From contig CAYXDO010000008.1 in assembly GCA_964463485.1 (NCBI GenBank), positions 61,174 through 125,173 of the forward strand: a stretch of 64,000 nucleotides of DNA. The letters run 5' to 3'. Within the stretch, counting starts at the first letter, position 1. Each line of letters starts with the position of its first letter. Made by a program: the position numbers and the translations under genes. Below, piece after piece: positions 34,584 to 41,175 of the stretch. Below the pieces are notes generated by a model. It saw nothing but the letters and a program-made list of their open reading frames with translations. It did no database searches and was not told the DNA's origin. The DNA comes from CAYXDO01 sp964463485 (lineage in GTDB: Bacteria; Myxococcota; Kuafuiibacteriia; Kuafuiibacteriales; Kuafuiibacteriaceae).

Positions 34584-35582
34584 ATGGATCGTGTCGAGCC
34601 CGCCAAGAAGGTCAGCCTGATCGCCTTCTGCTCGGCCAAGGGCGGAGTAGGAAAGTCTACGCTCTCCGTCGCTTGCGCCCACGTCCTGGCCTCACCCGAC
34701 GCGCCCGTCGTCGTGGTGGATGCGGACATGACGGGCACCTCACTCGCAGACGGGCTGAGCTTGTGTGCGCCCCGACTCGTCTCATCCGCCGAGGGGATCT
34801 TGGACTTTAATCAAGTACCCGAAGCCCATCTCAGCGCTGAAGCGACGCGCCAGCTTCAGGCCCGCCACCGGCGTGGGCTCGGCACGTCGCTTCCTTTTCT
34901 CAACCACGCCCTCCTTGCGACACGCGACGAGAGCGACCGCCCAAAGCTGCGGGCGCAGGCACTCCTTTGGCGGGAGGCAGGTCAGGACTCGTCGGTCAGC
35001 TACATCCCGTCCTCCTCCACCCAGGACGACGTCGGGGTCGCGCTGCGGTGGCTCTACACCGAGGACGAGCCAAAGCGATGGGTATGCCACCTCGCCTGGG
35101 TCCTGCGTGCCCTCGTAAACGACGTACCCAACCTCCGGGCCGTGGTGATCGACCTGCCACCCGGGCTCTTTGGCTTCACTCAAGCAACCCTCAGCCTACT
35201 GGCACACCTCCGCAAAGGATGGTCCCTCCCGAACGGATTTCCACCTCTGCTCGATGGTTCGGTATCGTGGGATGTCAAACCCATTCTCGTCCTGAGCGCG
35301 GATCGAAATGACCTCGTCGTCGGCGCCGACTACTTTGCCAAAGTCAAAGCGCAGGATCGACTGCCCGGACTCATTCCGGCGGTCAACGCACTCACTGAGG
35401 CGCCGGAAGTCATTCGAAAGCGCCTGGGCGAGGACGCCGCACTCGAGCTGGGTGTTGGCGAGGCGCTGCGAACGGTCGATCGAGACGATTTGTTGGCGAT
35501 GATCTTCAAACGCCAGCGACTCGAGCTCACAGGCGAGGCGCGCAAATCCGTAAAGGCACTCCTGGAGCTGGACAATGAGTAG
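34584..35582 (+). CDS. KGGVGK (ParA/MinD-type) ATPase, copy 2
   Basis: I choose the ATG at 34584 (332 residues), 16 bases after the giant gene; an earlier in-frame start would overlap that gene. Walker A is KGGVGKST (19-26), then VVVDADMTGTSLADGLSL and VIDLPPGLFG at the Walker B area. It shares TGTSLADxL, LPFLN and the general layout with the ATPase at 14633, so the two are paralogues of one subfamily. It follows a very large helical protein, as copy 1 does. ParA-like switches position or load partners on surfaces; here the partner could be the giant protein (inference). Confidence 0.88.
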   Translation: MDRVEPAKKVSLIAFCSAKGGVGKSTLSVACAHVLASPDAPVVVVDADMTGTSLADGLSLCAPRLVSSAEGILDFNQVPEAHLSAEATRQLQARHRRGLGTSLPFLNHALLATRDESDRPKLRAQALLWREAGQDSSVSYIPSSSTQDDVGVALRWLYTEDEPKRWVCHLAWVLRALVNDVPNLRAVVIDLPPGLFGFTQATLSLLAHLRKGWSLPNGFPPLLDGSVSWDVKPILVLSADRNDLVVGADYFAKVKAQDRLPGLIPAVNALTEAPEVIRKRLGEDAALELGVGEALRTVDRDDLLAMIFKRQRLELTGEARKSVKALLELDNE

Positions 35583-36006
35583 ATCGTCGTTCCTCCCAGG
35601 CAGGCTTGATGAGGCCAACGATGAACCGCACAGGCCACTTCAGCGCAAACCCGTCCGCACCACGGCACTCAGATTGGACAACCCAGTCGCCAAGATCGAG
35701 GCATTCCTCCGCGATGGCAAACGACCGGCCGCCCAGGCGGTCATCGAGAGCGAGCGCGCCGCCAAGAGGCTGGACCCCGACCTTCGCTCGCTGGAAGGTG
35801 GGGCGGCGGTCGCCCGAGTGAAGGGGACCGCAACCGGGGACGGGCTCGAAGCCGCGAGTCGCTGGCTCGCCGAGGAATCCGAGCCATATCGGGGTGACTG
35901 GGTGCTCCTGGATGGCGATCGCGTCGTGTACCACGGTCCGAGTGAATCTACGGGTCGCTCGCACGCCGCATCGCTCACCCATCCGGTCCTCGTCTTCGTG
36001 GAATAA
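35575..36006 (+). CDS. DUF5678-like small protein
   Basis: A 143-residue protein whose ATG overlaps the end of the ATPase gene. The first ~90 residues are polar and unassigned. The C-terminal part, WLAEESEPYRGDWVLLDG followed by DRVVYHGPS, matches the DUF5678 pattern as I know it (a short 'y.G.wVal....vv..G' beta-hairpin unit). DUF5678 proteins frequently sit beside retropepsin-like aspartic protease genes, and the next gene here looks like exactly that. The function of DUF5678 is unknown. Confidence 0.68.
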   Translation: MSRSSFLPGRLDEANDEPHRPLQRKPVRTTALRLDNPVAKIEAFLRDGKRPAAQAVIESERAAKRLDPDLRSLEGGAAVARVKGTATGDGLEAASRWLAEESEPYRGDWVLLDGDRVVYHGPSESTGRSHAASLTHPVLVFVE

Positions 36007-36009
36007 CTG

Positions 36010-36453
36010 ATGGCGGACCAACTCTACGTGGGCCCCACCGGAGGCAATCGGTTCAGCTGCGGACGAGGACCCCTCGCGCGAGGCGGCCTGGTGTTCGTGA
36101 GGTTCGCAAGCGAAAAGGTCTTCAGGCGGGCCGCAGTCCACACCGGAGCGCCCTACACGCTCGCCCCGAAGCATCTTGCGCCGCTCCTTGGACTGACGTC
36201 GTCCAAAGTGAAGGACGATTGCACCTGCGCGACGCCGTTTGGACCGCTTCGATGCCTGCTCTACTCGATGGACCTCTTCCTCCTCGCCTCGCGGGGCTCT
36301 GACGTGCTCATTCCCCAAGCGACGGTCGCATTCCCCGACAACCACTGGCCTGAGCACAGGATCATCCTGGGCATGACGAATTGCCTCGACCAAGTGAGTC
36401 TAGGCCTCAACTCGCCTCCATCGAGCTTCTTCTTCGGCTCTCCGATCGAGTGA
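36010..36453 (+). CDS. Retropepsin-like protein with a degenerate active site
   Basis: A 147-residue protein, 3 bases after the DUF5678-like gene. The segment AAVHTGAPYTLAPKHLAPLLGL (residues 41-62, split here by its His44) follows the retropepsin consensus 'aliDTGA...v.p..a..LGL', but the catalytic Asp is His (codon CAC). The C-terminal IILGMTNCLDQVSLGL fits the second conserved block (ilG...Ld.f...). The fold is that of a single-domain aspartic protease, active as a dimer when intact. With Asp replaced it is probably a binding module. The Asp-to-His call is read directly; the fold assignment is by motif. Confidence 0.65.
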   Translation: MADQLYVGPTGGNRFSCGRGPLARGGLVFVRFASEKVFRRAAVHTGAPYTLAPKHLAPLLGLTSSKVKDDCTCATPFGPLRCLLYSMDLFLLASRGSDVLIPQATVAFPDNHWPEHRIILGMTNCLDQVSLGLNSPPSSFFFGSPIE

Positions 36454-36741
36454 TCGGTCTCCTCGATCGTCCCACCTCGAGCCCCGACGCCCAGGCGCGC
36501 TCATTGCGTGGGGGTGCGATCCAGCTCGGATCCTTTTTCGGCCCGCCTCCCTTGCGGCCGCCGTCAACGTTCCATCGGACGAATGGCGGTCAACGAGCTC
36601 GTACTTGCTCGTCGACGGCATTGCGGCTGGTTCGAGTCTCTGATAGCAGCCATTCGGGTCGGGACTGGAACAGTCGCTCGAGGTCGACGAAAATTCTCGA
36701 GCGCACGATACGCTTTCCGAATCATTGACCATCGGGTGAGT

Positions 36742-38178
36742 ATGCGAATTCTTCATCTCTCGGACCTTCACTACGGGGCGCAAGACTGGCCTCAGAAAAA
36801 GGGAGAAGTCGGCTCGAATCCGAAGAGCCTCGTCGCATCGCTGCTCAAGGCTCGCCGCGAGATCGAACCGGTCGATGCAATTGTCATTTCGGGTGATATT
36901 TCTCAGCAGGCCGCCACCAGCGAGTTCGCGATCGCGGCGGACCACATTCGATATCTTGCGACGCAACTGGGCCATCATGACATGCATCGAGTTATCGTGA
37001 CGCCCGGAAATCACGATGTGGATTGGGCGGGTTCGAAGGGACCGTCGCCAGCATCCCGGTTTGATTCGTGGCGCAATTTTCTGAATCTACTTTATACCGA
37101 ACCGATTGCGAGCGCGCTCTATCCGATCCACGAGGAAGGGTTCACCGCCTGTCACGTCGTTGGCGACGCCCGCATCGTGTCTGTCAGCTCTTGTTTGTTC
37201 GAGACCCATCAGGACCACTACGGCTTCGTCGGCGGACGGCAGCGAGAACGAGTGGAGTCCTCCTTTCTGAATGCCCCCGAGCGCTGGAAAATCGTCGTCA
37301 CGCACCATCACCTGTTGCCATCGAAAACCGAGTCCATAAGCCCCGACCCTTCCGCGGCGGGCAGCTCGTTCGACGTTTCCATCGTGCGCGACGGCGGATT
37401 GTTCCTCTCAGATATCGAAGAATCGGGCGTGCGTCTGGTTCTCCACGGTCACAAACATGATCCAATGAGTCGGTTTCATGCGTTCGGCGACGGAGGCGTC
37501 TACATTTTGGGGGCAGGCAGTGCAGGCGTTCACACGCGTGAGCTCCCGGCCGGACAGAGCCATCATGCTCAAGTGATCGACCTCGAGAGCAGCGGCGCGA
37601 TCAAGATCCGAAAACTTTCCGCCGTAAAGCGAATTTGGAGCGTGGACCCTTCCCAGTCGAGCCTCGATGCCTTCACCTCGAGAATGGCCAATTCCGAGAT
37701 CAAGACTCACGGCGAACTTTCGAAAGAGAAGAAGGATGAAGGCACCGCCGAGTCCAAGCTTCTCGCGGAAATCGAGCAACTCAGGGCTGAGAAGATCGCG
37801 CTAGAGCAACGGAGTCTCGCGCTTCCTGCGTTCGACGAGCTGGCCGATCTCGAGGTTCGGCTCTCGAGGCCGATGGTCGATATCGACGACAAGTTGGTCA
37901 CCGAGAAGACGTTGCTCGAGCTGCTGAAGTCCATCGCAGACAGCCGAAAGCAGGGCTGGGACAATGCGTCGCCACGCGATGTGATGGACGCACTCGAAGA
38001 ACAACTGAGCGACTACGAGCTGGAGTGGTGCTATTGGTGGATGGTCGTCGCCGGTGTTTTTGTGTTCAAGGGCGTCGACAAATGGTGGGACCGACAGGTG
38101 TGGGAGGGCTCCATCAAATACACGCGCCTCGCCGCGCGGGGCGCTCAGCTTCTCAATCGCTTGCGCTCTGGCAGATGA
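36742..38178 (+). CDS. Metallophosphoesterase with C-terminal coiled coil
   Basis: I start at the ATG 36742 (MRILHLSDLHYG, 478 residues) because the MPE fold begins there; upstream in-frame sequence looks non-coding. Metal-binding blocks: SDLH (Asp8, His10), GDIS (51-54), GNHD (89-92), THHHLLPS and HGHKH. After the ~320-residue catalytic domain comes a charged coiled coil (KEKKDEGTAESKLLAEIEQLRAEK) and a Trp/Tyr-rich tail (EWCYWWMVVAGVFVFKG) that may touch a membrane or a partner. The 288 bases between this gene and the retropepsin-like gene show nothing recognisable. It is the last gene of the island. Confidence 0.83.
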   Translation: MRILHLSDLHYGAQDWPQKKGEVGSNPKSLVASLLKARREIEPVDAIVISGDISQQAATSEFAIAADHIRYLATQLGHHDMHRVIVTPGNHDVDWAGSKGPSPASRFDSWRNFLNLLYTEPIASALYPIHEEGFTACHVVGDARIVSVSSCLFETHQDHYGFVGGRQRERVESSFLNAPERWKIVVTHHHLLPSKTESISPDPSAAGSSFDVSIVRDGGLFLSDIEESGVRLVLHGHKHDPMSRFHAFGDGGVYILGAGSAGVHTRELPAGQSHHAQVIDLESSGAIKIRKLSAVKRIWSVDPSQSSLDAFTSRMANSEIKTHGELSKEKKDEGTAESKLLAEIEQLRAEKIALEQRSLALPAFDELADLEVRLSRPMVDIDDKLVTEKTLLELLKSIADSRKQGWDNASPRDVMDALEEQLSDYELEWCYWWMVVAGVFVFKGVDKWWDRQVWEGSIKYTRLAARGAQLLNRLRSGR

Positions 38179-38493
38179 CACCACATCGAGAACGGTACGG
38201 CGGGCACCGCCGCGCTCTGATGATTCGAAGACTCGAGAGCATCGGCTCAACGCCTGGAACCGATATGCGAACGCGCGAGTAGCAAGCCAGCGATCCCCAG
38301 CGCCCCTTCAAAAGAACAGAACATGTCTTCGAGTACCTCCGACGTTATACTCATCGGGTCGGTCTCTCGGACCACCGTACCAAGCGTGTCCTTCCGTACC
38401 GTTCGGACCCGTTCGGACCCAAGGTGCAGACCAGGTCACCCAGGCTCGAGACGCTTCAGGCTCAGAACGCTCAGTACACGTCCCTGGAAGTTC

Positions 38494-38620
38494 GTGACCA
38501 CGCTGAAACCACAGTGGACGCGGAGAGAAGACACAGAGGACACAGAGAAGTGCTCATTCCATCATCTGTGTGCTCTGTGGGCTTCGGCTCGGTGCTCTCT
38601 GTGGTTTCTCCCGTGGTCAC
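38494..38620. repeat. 127-bp palindromic intergenic element
   Basis: The ends GTGACCACG-CTGAAACCACAG (38494-38514) and CTGTGGTTTC-TCCCGTGGTCAC (38599-38620) are complementary with one mismatch-type difference. Inside, CACAGAGGACACAGAG faces CTGTGTGCTCTGTG, so the transcript could fold into one long interrupted hairpin. Direct repeats of 'ACACAGAG' recall dispersed intergenic repeats seen in many GC-rich genomes. It lies in the 790-bp gene-free stretch 38179-38968, which otherwise holds only the 245-bp repeat. Confidence 0.75.
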
Positions 38621-38680
38621 CAATCTGCGGGGACTTGTACTCAGAGCTACTGTCGTGGCCGTCCGCTTTGGGCCCACTCG

Positions 38681-38924
38681 GGCGGGTCCGCGAAGCTTAC
38701 GCGCAGGCAAGATGCCTGCGCTCCCAGGCTCAGATCGGCGCGGATCAGAGCGACGCGCCCTCCCCAGGCTCAGAACCCTCCGAGCTACTGTCGCGGCCGT
38801 CCGCTTTGGGCCCACTCGGGCGTGTCCGCGAAGCTTACGCGCAGGCAAGATGCCTGCGCTCCCAGGCTCAGATCATCAGACTCAGAACGCTCCGAGCTGC
38901 TGTCGCGGCCGTCCGCTTTGGGCC
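38681..38924. repeat. Copy 1 of a 245-bp direct repeat with REP-like hairpins
   Basis: This 244-bp block is almost identical to 40056-40300. It contains two copies of the hairpin GCGCAGGC-AAGAT-GCCTGCGC (38701-38721 and 38839-38859; 8-bp stem, 5-base loop), each followed by CTCCCAGGCTCAGA. Three occurrences of a (C/T)GGCCGTCCGCTTTGGGCC segment also occur from 38644 on, so the block is itself an internally repeated dispersed element. No transposase or ORF is carried. Confidence 0.9.
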
Positions 38925-38968
38925 GGGAGCATGAGTAGGCCGGGGAAACCGGAGAAGATGCCTCGATG

Positions 38969-39397
38969 TCAGTCGAGCTTGGGCGTAAAGGTCGAGCCGT
39001 TGTCGTTCACCGTGACGACGAATCCGCGTTGCAGGGCCCAGAGACCGTGCCGTTGAATTGCGTCGGAAATGGCCTTGACCGTCTTGTTTCCCGCGCCAGG
39101 CATCGAGTCGATGAAGCTCGTCTGGACGGCGATAAGGCCGAACTCGAAGGACGAAACGTCCTCCTCGAAGTCCTTCGCGTTGTTCGTGATGAAGATGCGC
39201 CCTGGCAGGAAGCGCTCCTTGATGTCCTCGTCACTCGTCCCCGAGGGTGGTTCGATGACCCTGATGTTCCGAGCGCGAAGCGCCGGAGCGAGCCCGCGCA
39301 AGTTCTCGTCCAGCACCACATAGCCTCTCGCCATCGCCATCTTCTGACGATGGACCTGCTCGTGGGCCTGCTCGTCAGCCCTCGTCATGCGTCTCAT
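38969..39397 (-). CDS. DUF5615/PIN-like protein (possible toxin nuclease)
   Basis: A 142-residue protein as the longest frame; the ATG-rich N-terminus leaves the exact start open (the domain begins at GYVVLDENL). The core has LDENL...LRARNIRVI, SDEDI and ITNNAKDFE, matching the PIN-like DUF5615/Mut7-C type fold, in which acidic residues after the first strand and in the 'TxDxDF'-like block bind metal. Here that block reads TNNAKDFE. Such proteins are often toxins coupled to a small antitoxin gene. The frame just upstream on the same strand is a broken remnant (39375-39508). It lies between the two 245-bp repeats. Confidence 0.7.
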   Translation of the reverse strand: MRRMTRADEQAHEQVHRQKMAMARGYVVLDENLRGLAPALRARNIRVIEPPSGTSDEDIKERFLPGRIFITNNAKDFEEDVSSFEFGLIAVQTSFIDSMPGAGNKTVKAISDAIQRHGLWALQRGFVVTVNDNGSTFTPKLD

Positions 39398-39508
39398 GAT
39401 TTCCCGAGCGGACTCGCAGAGTCAACGGCGACCACTTCGCCAACTCCGCCTGCCCGGCCTCCGTGAGCGTCTACGTCTCGCCCAAGGGCAGCCGGTCGAG
39501 CTCGTCGC
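39375..39508 (-). pseudogene. Remnant of a regulator/antitoxin-like gene upstream of the PIN-like gene
   Basis: On the minus strand, the frame ending at TGA 39375 reads DELDRLPLGET, an amber TAG (39473-39471), then TLTEAGQAELAKW and a short tail. The second part looks like the C-terminal helix of a small winged-helix regulator. Its stop overlaps the start region of the PIN-like gene by about 23 bases, the spacing expected for a coupled antitoxin-toxin pair. At 39508 it is cut off and joined to an unrelated fragment. Only a short stretch survives, so this is tentative. Confidence 0.4.
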
Positions 39509-39644
39509 TGGTTCCCGCGGACCCGCATGATCATTGCGCGTCGTTCCGGCGAGCGAGCGCGAGGCGTTTCTCAACGGATTCTTTGCGGTCCCGGCGTGGT
39601 GGGTTCGGTTCGAACCTTCTTGAGCCGCATCGACGGCCTCGCCT
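39509..39644 (+). pseudogene. Decayed fragment of a homologue of the 17445 gene
   Basis: The DNA matches 17809-17965 closely, from TGGTTCCCGCGGACCCGCAT through GAGGCGTTTCTCAACGGATT to CGACGGCCTCGCCT. It carries a small deletion after ATTGCGCG, a larger one removing about 22 bases of the FANLSQQPLGP region, and a few substitutions. The deletions break the frame. Nothing else of the gene is present on either side. It proves a second, now destroyed, copy of this island gene or a transferred piece of it. Confidence 0.88.
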
Positions 39645-39689
39645 AGCGGGTCGGCGCGCCGCTCGCTTCGGCCAACGAATAGCGCGCGT

Positions 39690-39953
39690 TCATGCGAAAT
39701 CGCGCCGAGGTAGCACGAACAGAGCGCATCGGGTCCAAAGCAAAGCATAGAGTGCAAACACGAGCGCAATACCCGGAACCCAGTCCGGGAGAAGCGAAGC
39801 GAGCCAGAACCCGGGAAGATGGACGACAGCGATCGGTTGCCGAAAGGAGCCGTGGAACGTGCAAGGCAGGCCGCTGATCGCGTGTAGCAGCACTCCCTCG
39901 ATCACGACCCCGAGCACCACGGCCACGAGCCATCTGACCGGCGGTACCACCAT
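39690..39953 (-). CDS. Small membrane protein (87 residues, two TM helices)
   Basis: Starts MVVPPVRWLVAVVLGVVIEG, so the first hydrophobic helix spans residues 8-27. A short loop with one Cys and a polar segment follows, then a second helix around 58-80 (GIALVFALYALLWTRCALFVL) with a basic C-terminus. No family is recognised. A distinct hydrophobic pattern in a region of gene debris makes it a plausible real gene, but no neighbour helps. It lies between the two 245-bp repeats. Confidence 0.5.
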   Translation of the reverse strand: MVVPPVRWLVAVVLGVVIEGVLLHAISGLPCTFHGSFRQPIAVVHLPGFWLASLLPDWVPGIALVFALYALLWTRCALFVLPRRDFA

Positions 39954-40055
39954 GACATTCCACCTCGATGGGTCGGTTTACGCAAGAGTCGGGCAGGTCA
40001 GGCCGACGCCCCAACGGCCATGGCTCCGCCTCCTTGGGATCCAGGCTCAGAACCA

Positions 40056-40300
40056 GGCGGGTCCGCGAAGCTTACGCGCAGGCAAGATGCCTGCGCTCCC
40101 AGGCTCAGATCGGCGCGGATCAGAGCGACGCGCCCTCCCCAGGCTCAGAACCCTCCGAGCTACTGTCGCGGCCGTCCGCTTTGGGCCCACTCGGGCGTGT
40201 CCGCGAAGCTTACGCGCAGGCAAGATGCCTGCGCCTCCCAGGCTCAGATCATCAGGCTCAGAACGCTCCGAGCTGCTGTCGCGGCCGTCCGCTTTGGGCC
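40056..40300. repeat. Copy 2 of the 245-bp direct repeat
   Basis: Near-identical to 38681-38924, with one extra C in the second unit and an A/G difference. Hairpins GCGCAGGC-AAGAT-GCCTGCGC lie at 40076-40096 and 40214-40234. The right end runs into the 3' end of the sulfurtransferase gene and supplies its last codons. The stretch 39954-40257 before that gene contains nothing else recognisable. Confidence 0.9.
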
Positions 40301-41106
40301 CACTCGGTCCACGAGCCGTCGTAGAGCGCGTAGTCTTCGAAACTCAGCCGCTCCAGCGCCAGCAGGAGGTTGCAGGCGCTCGTGCCCGAGCCGCAGGTGG
40401 CGATCACGGGGCTACTCAGGTCGATGCCGGCTGCGCTCAGGCGTTCCCGAAGCTCGGGCTCGGAGAGCACCGTACCATCTCCGTGGACGAGCTCGTTGAA
40501 CGGCAGATTCAACGAGCCCGCCATGTGGCCGCTCGGGAGACCAGGACGTGGTTCCGGCTCGGTCCCCGAAAAGCGGCCCGCGGAGCGTAGATCGACGACT
40601 CGAGCTGAGTGCGACAAAAGCGCTCGCTCGACCTCTTCGATCGTTCGCACCGCTCGCTCGTCGAGTCGGGCCACGTAGCTCGCGGGGTCTGGACTCACCG
40701 CCCCAGGCTCGGTCTGGCGATGCTCCGCGAGCCACCGGCCGAACCCACCATCGAGCACGAAGACTTCACGGTGTCCGAAGGTTCGAAACATCCACCAGAC
40801 CCTGGCCGCGCTGAGGTTGGTTCCGGAACCGTCATACACGACGACCGTGGAGTCGTTCGACACTCCGAGCCGACCGACGTACGCGCCGAAAGCCTCGGCG
40901 CTCGGGAGAGTATGAGGAAGAGGAGAGCTCTGGTCGCTGGCAGCGTCCAGGTCGAAAAACCGCGACCCCGGAACGTGGGCCCGTAGAAACTCGGCGCGGG
41001 CGTCTCGCGCCTGCTTCGGAAGGTACCAAGAAGCGTCGAGCGTCACGATTCGCTCGAGATTCTCCTCGACCCACGTCGTACTCACCAGAGGGTTCATCGA
41101 GGTCAC
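40258..41106 (-). CDS. Thiosulfate/3-mercaptopyruvate sulfurtransferase (two-domain rhodanese)
   Basis: A 282-residue protein of normal length for the family. The N-terminal rhodanese domain has the inactive-site region VVVYDGSGTNLSAARVWW and FVLDGGFGRW. The C-terminal domain carries the catalytic loop CGSGTSA with Cys238, after VVDLRSAGRFSG and GHMAGSLNLPF. CGSG-type loops are closer to mercaptopyruvate than to thiosulfate sulfurtransferases, so the donor may be 3-mercaptopyruvate. The normal end GSWTEW is followed by about 13 residues (AQSGRPRQQLGAF) encoded by the 245-bp repeat, so the 3' end has been rewritten. Confidence 0.93.
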   Translation of the reverse strand: MTSMNPLVSTTWVEENLERIVTLDASWYLPKQARDARAEFLRAHVPGSRFFDLDAASDQSSPLPHTLPSAEAFGAYVGRLGVSNDSTVVVYDGSGTNLSAARVWWMFRTFGHREVFVLDGGFGRWLAEHRQTEPGAVSPDPASYVARLDERAVRTIEEVERALLSHSARVVDLRSAGRFSGTEPEPRPGLPSGHMAGSLNLPFNELVHGDGTVLSEPELRERLSAAGIDLSSPVIATCGSGTSACNLLLALERLSFEDYALYDGSWTEWAQSGRPRQQLGAF

Positions 41107-41175
41107 TGTGCCACGAAAGAACCCGCGCGAGAATGGACTCCGGCCTCGGCGATTTGCTTCGGCGATTGCCTCAGC

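Noticed and set aside
39422..39769. 115-residue minus-strand frame in the debris region
   Set aside because: It joins antisense of the 17445-gene fragment to unrelated sequence; no coherent protein.
38641..40310. Possible CRISPR-like array
   Set aside because: The repeats are few, long, internally palindromic and not separated by uniform unique spacers; no cas gene is near.
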